A stretch of 20,205 bases of DNA from Schlegelella_A sp038258415 (GCA_038258415.1 JBBSPY010000033.1:1-20205); one strand, 5' to 3'; numbered from the stretch's first letter, positions 6,471 to 13,178 are shown. Notes: generated by a model not told the origin, from the sequence alone. Numbers and translations are program-made.

Positions 6471-6548
6471 ATGCATCGAGAGCTGCATGTCCGCTTGAGT
6501 CCAACACGGCATGTGCCGGGATTTTTTCTTCAACCGCTTCAGGAGTGA
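6471..6548 (+). CDS. Possible leader ORF of 25 codons upstream of fliC1
   Basis: ATG at 6471 has GGAG (6462-6465) at a spacing of five bases. The frame runs for 25 codons and ends in TGA at 6546-6548, directly abutting the AGGAG (6541-6545) of fliC1 and five bases before its ATG. It reads through the short hairpin and T run at 6507-6527. The peptide is basic and ends GFFLQPLQE; it resembles no family known to me. Coding status is unproven, as open frames are common by chance in DNA this rich in GC. Confidence 0.3.
   Translation: MHRELHVRLSPTRHVPGFFLQPLQE
6492..6503 (+). repeat. 12-mer direct repeat CGCTTGAGTCCA, copy 2
   Basis: Identical to 6156-6167. This copy is inside the fliC1 leader transcript, just before the small hairpin at 6507-6518. 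Confidence 0.5.
6507..6527 (+). terminator. Weak terminator-like hairpin in the fliC1 leader
   Basis: CGGCA (6507-6511) pairs with TGCCG (6514-6518), effectively a four- to five-pair stem, and is followed by GGA and six T (6522-6527). The stem is short, so termination would be inefficient at best. It lies 26 bases before the fliC1 start, within the leader ORF. Confidence 0.3.
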
Positions 6549-6553
6549 TCCAA

Positions 6554-7981
6554 ATGTCCTCGACGATCAACACGAACCTGGCTTCGCTGAACGCGCAGCG
6601 CAATTCGAACCGCACCCAGAACGAACTCTCGACCGCCATCGCCCGGCTGTCGTCGGGCCTGCGCATCAACAGCGCAGCCGACGACGCCGCCGGCTTGGCG
6701 ATCGCCTCGCGCTTCACGGCGCAGATCCGTGGCACCAACCAGGCGGCCCGCAACGCCAACGACGGCATCTCGCTGGCGCAAACCGCAGAAGGCGCGCTCG
6801 CGTCGGTGTCCGACAACCTCCAGCGCATCCGCGAACTGGCGGTGCAGTCGGCCAACGCCACCAACAGCAGCTCGGACCGCGCCTCGCTGCAGCTCGAAGT
6901 CAAGCAGCTGCAGGCCGAGATCGACCGCGTCGCGACGCAGACGTCGTTCAACGGTCTCAAATTGCTCGACGGCAGCTTCACCTCGCAGGACTTCCAGGTC
7001 GGTGCCGACCGCGGCCAGACCATCACGGTCGCGTCGATCGCGTCGTCCCGCTCGAGCGCGCTCGGCGCCTATCAGGGCTTCACGAACACCAATCAGTCGA
7101 TCGGCACGGTGAACAACTCCGCCGTGGCTCTGACGGTGGCGGTCGGTGGTGGCTCGGCCATCGCGCTCGGCTCGGTCGCCGTCGATGGCAAGGCCATTGC
7201 CGCCGCGATCAACAGCGGCAACGTCGCCGGCCTGACCGCTTCTGCGAACGCGACCAGCGTCGCGGCGGGCGTGTCGGCAGCGGTGGGCACGGCTTCCGGA
7301 ACCGCGACCTACACGATCAACGGCGTCGCGATCTCGATCGCCGGCGTGATCGGTGCGCCGGCGGTGGCGGGCAACCGCGCCAACGCGGTCGCGGCGATCA
7401 ACGCCCAGTCGGCTGCGACCGGCGTGACGGCGACCGACACCGGCGCAGGCGTCTCGCTGTCCGCCGCCGACGGCCGGAACGTGTCGCTGGCGTATGCCGT
7501 CGGCAGCTTCACCGGCTCGACCGCCGCGTCGTTCGGTCTCTCGGCCACCGCGCTCACGGGCTCGACCGTCAACACGACCTACGTCGCTCCTTCCGGGGTC
7601 ACGGGCAGCGTCGTGTTCGCACAGGCCGCCGGCTTCGGCAACACCACGGCGATCTCTGCCACCGGCACCGCGGTCGGCACGATCGACGTTTCCGACGTAG
7701 CCGGCGCCAACGCTGCGCTGTCGTCGATCGACGCGGCGCTGGCCACGGTCAGCTCCAGCCGCGCGTCGCTCGGTGCGATCCAGAACCGCTTCAGCTCGAC
7801 GATCGAGAACCTGCAGACCACGAGCGAGAACCTCTCGGCTTCGCGCAGCCGCATCCAGGATGCCGACTTCGCGATGGAAACCGCGAACCTCTCGCGCGCC
7901 CAGGTGCTGCAGCAGGCCGGCACGGCGATGGTGGCGCAAGCCAACCAGCTGCCGCAGCAGGTCCTGACGCTCCTGCGCTGA
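6554..7981 (+). CDS. fliC: Flagellin 1
   Basis: Filament subunit of 475 aa, exported by the flagellar type III system. The conserved N-terminal flagellin domain covers about residues 1-140 and includes ARLSSGLRINSAADDAAGLAI, and LQRIRELAVQ near residue 90, the segment recognised by TLR5 in Salmonella flagellin. The variable middle contains a Flagellin_IN-type segment (TYTINGVAISI ... ANAVAAINAQSAATGV). The conserved C-terminal domain covers about residues 390-475, with SASRSRIQDADFAMET and a final QQVLTLLR. There is no cysteine or tryptophan. The start at 6554 is fixed by AGGAG eight bases upstream and by homology; the longer frame was rejected. Two sigma-28 promoters lie upstream and a strong terminator follows. 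Confidence 0.97.
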   Translation: MSSTINTNLASLNAQRNSNRTQNELSTAIARLSSGLRINSAADDAAGLAIASRFTAQIRGTNQAARNANDGISLAQTAEGALASVSDNLQRIRELAVQSANATNSSSDRASLQLEVKQLQAEIDRVATQTSFNGLKLLDGSFTSQDFQVGADRGQTITVASIASSRSSALGAYQGFTNTNQSIGTVNNSAVALTVAVGGGSAIALGSVAVDGKAIAAAINSGNVAGLTASANATSVAAGVSAAVGTASGTATYTINGVAISIAGVIGAPAVAGNRANAVAAINAQSAATGVTATDTGAGVSLSAADGRNVSLAYAVGSFTGSTAASFGLSATALTGSTVNTTYVAPSGVTGSVVFAQAAGFGNTTAISATGTAVGTIDVSDVAGANAALSSIDAALATVSSSRASLGAIQNRFSSTIENLQTTSENLSASRSRIQDADFAMETANLSRAQVLQQAGTAMVAQANQLPQQVLTLLR

Positions 7982-7986
7982 TCGAC

Positions 7987-8008
7987 GCGCCGGCCGGGAG
8001 GCCGGCGC
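7987..8008 (+). other. Stable 9-bp hairpin just after fliC1
   Basis: GCGCCGGCC (7987-7995), GGGA loop, GGCCGGCGC (8000-8008), a perfect stem starting five bases after the stop codon. There is no T tract. With the next hairpin it gives fliC1 mRNA a two-hairpin 3' end that could protect it from exonucleases. Confidence 0.65.
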
Positions 8009-8018
8009 CGATCAACGC

Positions 8019-8060
8019 GACGGCCGGCGATCCCCGCACGGGGGCGCCGGCCGTCTTTCG
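8019..8060 (+). terminator. Strong intrinsic terminator of fliC1
   Basis: GACGGCCGGCG (8019-8029) pairs perfectly with CGCCGGCCGTC (8045-8055). An inner stem CCCC-GCAC-GGGG (8032-8043) extends it. TTTCG follows directly. This should separate fliC1 transcription from fliC2. Confidence 0.85.
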
Positions 8061-8125
8061 TTGCGCGGAGTTGAATTGACGGGCGTTGCACCCGCTTATC
8101 GGCGCGTCGCGGCAGGCGAGACCTC

Positions 8126-8153
8126 TCAAGAATGACGTCACCGGAGCCAAAGG
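8126..8153 (+). promoter_or_regulatory. Weak sigma-28 promoter candidate before fliC2
   Basis: TCAAGAAT (8126-8133), a 12-base spacer, GCCAAAGG (8146-8153), only 4 of 8 with the -10 consensus. The -35 and position fit, since fliC2 sits behind the fliC1 terminator and needs its own promoter, but the -10 is poor. Confidence 0.3.
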
Positions 8154-8183
8154 CCCCGATCGTTCAGCCAAGGGAGTCTTCTC

Positions 8184-9614
8184 ATGCCCCAGATCATCAA
8201 CACCAACATTTCGTCGCTGACGGCGCAACGCAATTCCAACCGGACGCAGACCGACCTGTCGACGGCGATCCAGCGCCTGTCGTCGGGCCTGCGCATCAAC
8301 AGCGCCAAGGACGACGCAGCCGGCCTGGCGATTTCCGACCGGATGACGGCGCAGATCCGCGGCCTCAACCAGGCGGCGCGCAATGCCAACGACGGCATCT
8401 CGCTGTCGCAGGTCGCCGAAGGCGCACTCGGTTCGGTGACGGGCAACCTGCAGCGGATGCGCGAGCTCGCGGTGCAGGCGGCCAACGCCACCAACAGCGC
8501 GTCGGATCGCGTCGCGCTGCAGCAGGAGGTGGCGCAGCTGCGCACCGAGATCGACCGCGTCGCGACGCAGACCCAGTTCAACGGCCTGAACCTGCTCGAC
8601 GGCAGCTTCCAGGCGCAGCAGTTCCAGGTCGGTGCCAACGCGGGCCAGACGATCACCGTCGACTCGATCGCCTCAGCGCGGGCCAGCGTGCTCGGTGTCT
8701 ACCAAGGCTTCAACCTCACCAACCAGTCGATCGGTACGGCGTCGAACGCGGCCGCTGCGCTGACGGTTGCGGTCGGCGGCGGCGCGACGATCGCCCTCGG
8801 CTCGGTCGCCGTCGACGCCAAGGCGCAGGCAGCGGCCATCAACTCCGGCAACGTTCCCGGCCTCGTCGCCCAGGCGAACGCCACCAACGTCGCCGCCGGC
8901 ACGTCGACCGCAGCGGCGAGTGCCGCGGGAACGGCGACCTACACGGTCAACGGCGTCGCGATCTCGATTTCCGGCAGCAACGGCGCAGCGGCGCTGTCGA
9001 GCAACCGCGCCAACGCCGTCGCCGCCATCAACGCGCAGTCGGCGGCCACCGGCGTCGTCGCGACCGATACCGGCTCGGGCGTCGCGCTCATCGCCGCCGA
9101 CGGCCGCAACATCTCGCTCGGCTATGCCGCCGGCACGTTCACTGGGTCGGCCGCGGCCGATTTCGGCCTCTCGGCCGCCGCCATCACCGGCGGCACGTTG
9201 AACGTCACCTATTCGGCACCGGCCGGAACGAGCGGCAGCGTCGTCTTTGCGCAGACCGCCGGCCTCAACAGCTCGACGGCGATCGCCGCCACCGGAACTG
9301 CCGTCAGCGCGCTCGACATCTCCAACGTTGCCGGTGCCAACGCTGCGCTCTCGTCCATCGATGCAGCGCTGCAGACGATCAACGGCAGCCGCGCCGCACT
9401 CGGCGCGGTGCAGAACCGCTTCGGCTCGACGATCGAGAACCTGCAGACGGCCTCGGAGAACCTCTCGGCATCGCGCAGCCGCATCCAGGACGCCGACTTC
9501 GCGATGGAAACCGCAGCGCTCTCGCGGGCCCAGGTGCTGCAACAGGCGGGGACGGCGATGGTCGCCCAGGCCAACCAGCTTCCGCAGCAGGTGCTGCAGC
9601 TCCTGCAGCGCTGA
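8184..9614 (+). CDS. fliC: Flagellin 2 (tandem paralogue of flagellin 1)
   Basis: A 476-aa flagellin with the same architecture as the upstream copy, similar from end to end, including the variable middle. The N-terminal domain has QRLSSGLRINSAKDDAAGLAI and LQRMRELAVQ; the C-terminal domain has SASRSRIQDADFAMET and ends QQVLQLLQR. The middle again holds the TYTVNGVAISI Flagellin_IN-type segment. The ATG at 8184 has GGGAG seven bases upstream. No cysteine or tryptophan is present. The strong fliC1 terminator and a weak promoter candidate lie before it, so its expression may differ from that of fliC1. Both copies look intact, suggesting a mixed or conditionally switched filament. Confidence 0.97.
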   Translation: MPQIINTNISSLTAQRNSNRTQTDLSTAIQRLSSGLRINSAKDDAAGLAISDRMTAQIRGLNQAARNANDGISLSQVAEGALGSVTGNLQRMRELAVQAANATNSASDRVALQQEVAQLRTEIDRVATQTQFNGLNLLDGSFQAQQFQVGANAGQTITVDSIASARASVLGVYQGFNLTNQSIGTASNAAAALTVAVGGGATIALGSVAVDAKAQAAAINSGNVPGLVAQANATNVAAGTSTAAASAAGTATYTVNGVAISISGSNGAAALSSNRANAVAAINAQSAATGVVATDTGSGVALIAADGRNISLGYAAGTFTGSAAADFGLSAAAITGGTLNVTYSAPAGTSGSVVFAQTAGLNSSTAIAATGTAVSALDISNVAGANAALSSIDAALQTINGSRAALGAVQNRFGSTIENLQTASENLSASRSRIQDADFAMETAALSRAQVLQQAGTAMVAQANQLPQQVLQLLQR

Positions 9615-9627
9615 TTCGGTCATGAAT

Positions 9628-9659
9628 CCGGCCGGCGGGCGCTACAGCTTTCCGGCCGG
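9628..9659. other. Inverted repeat CCGGCCGG / CCGGCCGG after fliC2
   Basis: Two copies of the self-complementary octamer CCGGCCGG (9628-9635 and 9652-9659) can form an 8-bp stem with a 16-base loop. There is no T tract. The second copy lies in the spacer, and the loop holds the -35, of the fliD promoter. Confidence 0.5.
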
Positions 9660-9669
9660 CAGCCGATAG
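9643..9669 (+). promoter_or_regulatory. Sigma-28 promoter of fliD
   Basis: TACAGCTT (9643-9650), an 11-base spacer, GCCGATAG (9662-9669), 7 of 8 at -10 and 6 of 8 with TAAAGTTT at -35. It lies 60 bases before the fliD start codon. Confidence 0.7.
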
Positions 9670-9729
9670 ACAGACGACGACGCACGGGGCGAGCGGACGC
9701 TGGCCCCGGCGACGGCATCGGAATCACGC

Positions 9730-11211
9730 ATGCCCACCATCTCCTCCGGCAGTGTCGGCACGATCTCCTCGGCCGGCATCGGCAGCGGCCTCGACGTCAA
9801 CACGATCGTCGACCGGCTGATGGGCGTGGAGCGGCTGCCGCTCAACCGTCTGCAATCCACGGCGTCGTCGCTGCAGACCACGCTCTCGGCGTTCGGGCAG
9901 ATTCAGTCGCTCGTCTCGGCCTTCCAGGACGCGGCCAGGCCCCTCTACAAGCCCGAGACGTTCACCCTGACCAACGCGTCGTCGACCGACCCTCTCACCG
10001 TCAGCGCCGGCACCTCGGGCAAGGCGGTGCCCGGCAGCTATGCGGTTTCGGTGACGAAGCTCGCCGCGGCGCAATCGATCACCAGCGCATCGGGCCAGTT
10101 CGCCGACGCGACCGGCGTGGTCGGCAGCGGCAGCATCACCATCAGCCTCGGCGCCTGGAATGCGGGCCGGACGGCGTTCACGCCGAAGACCGGTGCGGTC
10201 GACGTCACGATCCCGATCGACGCCTCGGCGCAGACGCTCGGCGACGTTCGCGACAAGATCAACGCCGCCAACGCCGGCGTGAGCGCGACCATCGTCACCG
10301 ACGCGACCGGCTCGCGGCTCGCCCTCACATCCACGGCCACCGGCGAGTCGAACGGCTTTCGCGTCTCCGTCGCCGACGACGACGGCAACAGCACCGACTC
10401 GGCCGGCCTCTCGCGGCTCGCCTACGACCCGTCGACCGGGCCGACGCAGACGGTCTTCGCGCAGGCCGCGGCGAACACGGAAGCAACCGTCAACGGCATC
10501 GCCGTGAGCACGTCCGGAACCAGCCTCGACGGCGTCATCGAGGGACTGACCCTCAATCTCGGCCGGGTGACGACACAGCCGGTGACCGTCAACGTGACGC
10601 GCAACACCGACGCGATCAAGACCTACCTGCAGAGCTTCGTGACGGCCTACAACGTGCTCAACAGCACCCTGGCGGCGGCGACCAAGTACGACCCGGCGAC
10701 GAAGACCGCGGCGCTGCTGCAAGGCGACGGCACGACCACCGGCATCGTCAACCAGCTGCACACGCTGATCGGCGCTCGCAGCGGCGCGTCGGCCGCGTTC
10801 GCAACGCTGAGCGCAATCGGCGTGCAGGTGCAGAAGGACGGCACGCTCAAGCTCGACGAGGCGTCGTTCGGGACAGCGGCCACCAACCTGCCCCAGCTCA
10901 CGAAGGCGCTGTCGAATGTCGACGACGCCGTGGCATCGAACAACGGCTTCGGCAAGCGCCTCGCCGACTGGGCCGACGGGCTGCTGAAGAGCGGTGGCGC
11001 GCTGCCCGGAAAGGCCCAGTCGATCCAGGCCCGCATCGACCTGAACCGGAAGCAGCAGGACACATTCTCGGACCGGTTGACTGCGACCGAGCAACGGCTG
11101 CGTGCGCAGTACACGGCGCTCGACTCGACGATGTCGCGGGCCAACGCCCTCGCCAGCTACGTGAAGCTTCAGTTCTACACGCTGAAGCAGAACAGCAACT
11201 CCGATTCCTGA
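9730..11211 (+). CDS. fliD: FliD, filament cap protein (HAP2)
   Basis: FliD (493 aa) forms the pentameric cap that folds flagellin at the filament tip. The N-terminal FliD domain shows the family signature ISSAGIGSGLDVNTIVDRLM with following helices that pair with the C-terminus. The middle has Flagellin_IN-like elements (TLGDVRDKINAANAGVSATIV and ATVNGIAVSTSGTSLDGVIEGLTLNL). The C-terminal coiled-coil ends with RLRAQYTALDSTMSRANALASYVKLQF. Length is within the usual range. It is preceded by a sigma-28 promoter and followed 170 bases later by fliS. There is no obvious strong Shine-Dalgarno sequence before the ATG at 9730. Confidence 0.96.
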   Translation: MPTISSGSVGTISSAGIGSGLDVNTIVDRLMGVERLPLNRLQSTASSLQTTLSAFGQIQSLVSAFQDAARPLYKPETFTLTNASSTDPLTVSAGTSGKAVPGSYAVSVTKLAAAQSITSASGQFADATGVVGSGSITISLGAWNAGRTAFTPKTGAVDVTIPIDASAQTLGDVRDKINAANAGVSATIVTDATGSRLALTSTATGESNGFRVSVADDDGNSTDSAGLSRLAYDPSTGPTQTVFAQAAANTEATVNGIAVSTSGTSLDGVIEGLTLNLGRVTTQPVTVNVTRNTDAIKTYLQSFVTAYNVLNSTLAAATKYDPATKTAALLQGDGTTTGIVNQLHTLIGARSGASAAFATLSAIGVQVQKDGTLKLDEASFGTAATNLPQLTKALSNVDDAVASNNGFGKRLADWADGLLKSGGALPGKAQSIQARIDLNRKQQDTFSDRLTATEQRLRAQYTALDSTMSRANALASYVKLQFYTLKQNSNSDS

Positions 11212-11268
11212 CGCGCCGGGCGCGATGCCCGACGCCGTCGCTCCAGTTCGCGACCCGCCTGCGGTCCG

Positions 11269-11290
11269 CCGGCTTGAGCCCGAACAGGCC
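11269..11290. repeat. Dispersed intergenic element, copy 3 (TTGAGCCCGA core)
   Basis: Shares TTGAGCCCGA and the trailing AGG with 2513-2534 (16 of 22 positions). It lies in the fliD-fliS gap, about 36 bases upstream of the fliS promoter -35. Function unknown. Confidence 0.35.
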
Positions 11291-11325
11291 CCCGTCCGGC
11301 CCCCGGATCGTCGCTTCGAGGGCCG

Positions 11326-11352
11326 TAAAGATCGGCGCCCGAGCACCGATAA
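11326..11352 (+). promoter_or_regulatory. Sigma-28 promoter of fliS
   Basis: TAAAGATC (11326-11333), an 11-base spacer, ACCGATAA (11345-11352), 7 of 8 at -10. It is 30 bases before the fliS ATG and could drive fliS, fliT, the ycgR-like gene and the 68-codon gene, which are separated by gaps of 7-38 bases. Confidence 0.8.
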
Positions 11353-11381
11353 ACAGGAGCCACCTCGGAAGACGCCACATC

Positions 11382-11807
11382 ATGTTCAGCAGCCCCACGC
11401 TCTCGACCGGCCCTCGCCCCAGCGTCGTGGGCATGTACCGAAACGTCGGTGCCGCGACCGCCGTCGACGGCGCGAGCCCGCACAAGCTGGTGAGCATGCT
11501 GTACGAGGCCGTCGGCAACGAGATCGCCGCAGCACGCGGCGCGCTCGAGCGCGGCGACATCGCCGAGAAGTGCCGCGCCATCGGCCACGCCGTGCGCGTG
11601 GTCGAGGAAGGCCTCCTGGTTCCGCTCGACCTGCAGGCCGGCGGCGCGCTCGCCGCCAACCTGCGCGACCTCTACGACTATCTCGTGCGCCGGCTCACCC
11701 TGGCCAACCTGCGCAACGACGACGTTGCGCTCGCCGAATGCGCGGCGCTGGCGCGCTCCCTCGGCGAAGGCTGGGACGCGATCAGGCCGCAGGCCAAAGC
11801 CGCGTGA
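11382..11807 (+). CDS. fliS: FliS, flagellin-specific export chaperone
   Basis: FliS (141 aa) binds the C-terminus of newly made flagellin and prevents premature polymerisation. The N-terminal part shows the family pattern MYRNVGAATAVDGASPHKLVSMLYEAV (residues about 18-44), followed by helices with a DLYDYLVRRLTLANLRND segment matching the family's C-terminal helices. The ATG at 11382 is chosen because the family begins shortly before the MYRNV motif; the in-frame extension upstream crosses the sigma-28 promoter. It stands in a cap/chaperone operon with fliT. Confidence 0.96.
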   Translation: MFSSPTLSTGPRPSVVGMYRNVGAATAVDGASPHKLVSMLYEAVGNEIAAARGALERGDIAEKCRAIGHAVRVVEEGLLVPLDLQAGGALAANLRDLYDYLVRRLTLANLRNDDVALAECAALARSLGEGWDAIRPQAKAA

Positions 11808-11845
11808 CCATCCGGCCGCTCATCCACCGAACATCGGGACGACCC

Positions 11846-12145
11846 ATGAACTCCGTGCTCCTCAACTACTACGAAGCGATCGAGACCGCGAGCCAGGACA
11901 TGCTCGACGCGGCGCGCGACGGCAACTGGGATCACGTCGTCAAGCTGGAGGGCGCCTGCGCGGTGCTCATCGCGCAGCTGAAGAACACCGCCCAGGCCAC
12001 GCCGCTCAAGGCCGACGAGGCGCAGCTCAAATCGCGCATCATGCAGCGCATCCTCGTCAACGACGCCGAGATCCGCCAGCTGGCCGAACCCTGGCTCGAG
12101 GACCTCGACGACATCCTCGCCGGCAGGCCCAAGACCCTGCATTGA
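11846..12145 (+). CDS. fliT: FliT-like flagellar chaperone
   Basis: A 99-aa helical protein starting MNSVLLNYYEAIETASQDML, which resembles the N-terminal helix of FliT. Known FliT proteins chaperone FliD and, in enterics, bind FlhDC to repress class II genes. Position directly after fliS (38-base gap) is the usual FliT position. It is shorter than enteric FliT (about 120 aa). Assignment rests on context plus weak sequence resemblance, since FliT diverges quickly. Confidence 0.82.
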   Translation: MNSVLLNYYEAIETASQDMLDAARDGNWDHVVKLEGACAVLIAQLKNTAQATPLKADEAQLKSRIMQRILVNDAEIRQLAEPWLEDLDDILAGRPKTLH

Positions 12146-12178
12146 AGCCCCATTGCGACGACGAACATTCGACACGAC

Positions 12179-12934
12179 ATGGAAACCCGACCCGCTCCCC
12201 TCGACGGCATGGCCGGCGACGACGGCCTAGACGAATTCCGCGTTTCCTCGCCACGCGAGATCCAGACGCTGCTCAAGCAGCTCCTCGACGGCGCCATCCT
12301 GCTCAACCTCAACGCCAGCGACGGCCGGGTCTACACGACGGCCATCTGGACGCTCGACAGCTCGCGCGGCACGATCGGCTTCAACGCCGACCCGCGCGAC
12401 CCGGCGCTGCAGGCGCTGCTCGAGTGTGGCGAAGGCACCGCCGTCGGCTACCTCGACAGCGTGAAGCTGCAGTTCGACATGAACGACCTGGTCCTCGTGC
12501 ATGGCAACCGCGCCAGCGTGCTGAGCTGCCCGGCGCCGCGCGAGATGTATCGCTTCCAGCGCCGCAGCGCTTTCCGTGTCCGGCCGCTGGCCCGGGCGGC
12601 TCCGACGGCACGCCTCTTCCACCCCGACATGCCCGACATCGAGCTCGCACTGCGCGTGATCGACGTCTCGATCGCTGGCTGCGCCCTGTTCCTTCCCGAC
12701 GAAACACCGTCGATGAGCCCGGGCGTCCTGATTCACGACGTGCGCATCGAGCTCGACGCCGACACGAAGTTCGAGTCGGCGATGCGCCTGCAGCACGTGA
12801 CCGCGATCAACGCCGAGGCGCGCGGCGTCCGGCTCGGCTTCGAGTTCAAGCGCATCGGCGGCGACGCGACCCGCGCGCTGCAGCGCTTCATCGAGCTGAC
12901 GCAGAAACGCGGCAAGCTGATGGCGCTCAACTAG
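12179..12934 (+). CDS. ycgR: YcgR-like PilZ protein (flagellar brake)
   Basis: A 251-aa protein with an N-terminal YcgR domain (residues about 15-118) and a C-terminal PilZ domain. The c-di-GMP motif RRxxxR is R128-R129 to R133 (QRRSAFR), and the second motif DxSxxG is D162-S164-G167 (DVSIAG). In enterics YcgR bound to c-di-GMP slows rotation and biases motor direction through MotA/FliG. Here it lies 33 bases after fliT, apparently in the sigma-28 driven cap/chaperone operon, so the brake would be made with the filament. All c-di-GMP binding residues are present. No strong Shine-Dalgarno sequence is seen; an internal ATG at codon 11 is an alternative start. Confidence 0.92.
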   Translation: METRPAPLDGMAGDDGLDEFRVSSPREIQTLLKQLLDGAILLNLNASDGRVYTTAIWTLDSSRGTIGFNADPRDPALQALLECGEGTAVGYLDSVKLQFDMNDLVLVHGNRASVLSCPAPREMYRFQRRSAFRVRPLARAAPTARLFHPDMPDIELALRVIDVSIAGCALFLPDETPSMSPGVLIHDVRIELDADTKFESAMRLQHVTAINAEARGVRLGFEFKRIGGDATRALQRFIELTQKRGKLMALN

Positions 12935-12941
12935 CCGCCCC

Positions 12942-13148
12942 ATGTCGGCCGAGCCCCGCGCCCCGAAGGCTGGACGCGCCATCACGCCCGAGCAGTTCGA
13001 CGAGATGAGCGACGAGCAGTTGCTGCGGCTCGTGCCGAAGGCCTATCGCGACTGCTTTCCCGGCAAGGAAGACTGTGCCAACGGGCATTTCTACCTGCAC
13101 GACGGAACCGCCTGGAGCTTCTTCAGGGGCGCGCTGCTCGACGAGTAG
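12942..13148 (+). CDS. Unknown small protein, 68 aa, in the cap/chaperone operon
   Basis: Starts seven bases after the ycgR-like stop, in the same orientation, and is probably translated by coupling because no Shine-Dalgarno sequence is seen. It has no membrane segment or signal peptide. The middle reads TPEQFDEMSDEQLLRLVPKA, an acidic helical stretch, and the end has two cysteines spaced by six residues (DCFPGKEDCANGH) before an aromatic-rich tail (FYLHDGTAWSFF). I do not recognise a family. Codon use resembles neighbouring genes. It may be a small flagellar accessory or regulatory protein; no function can be given from sequence. Confidence 0.65.
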   Translation: MSAEPRAPKAGRAITPEQFDEMSDEQLLRLVPKAYRDCFPGKEDCANGHFYLHDGTAWSFFRGALLDE

Positions 13149-13178
13149 GCCCTCCCCTCAACCGGTTCCGGCAGCTTC

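Larger units (their letters stand above)
6035..6553. promoter_or_regulatory. Divergent flhD / fliC1 regulatory region (519 bp, no conserved gene)
   Basis: This stretch holds two plus-strand sigma-28 promoters, two copies of the 12-mer CGCTTGAGTCCA (6156-6167, 6492-6503), one copy of the dispersed TTGAGCCCGA-type element (6320-6341), a hairpin GGTTGTC-TTCAA-GGCAACC (6390-6408, one wobble pair), a short leader ORF and a weak terminator-like hairpin. The flhD-proximal 190 bases show no promoter that can be named with confidence. Confidence 0.6.

Noticed and set aside
6392..6553. N-terminal extension of fliC1 by 54 codons
   Set aside because: Flagellins begin at the M-x-x-x-INTN motif; the extension has no homology to the family and the ATG at 6554 has a well-spaced AGGAG.
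8096..8103. GCCGATAA on the minus strand between the flagellins
   Set aside because: A perfect -10 octamer but the sequence at the -35 position (GTCTCGCC) does not match, and it would point antisense into fliC1.
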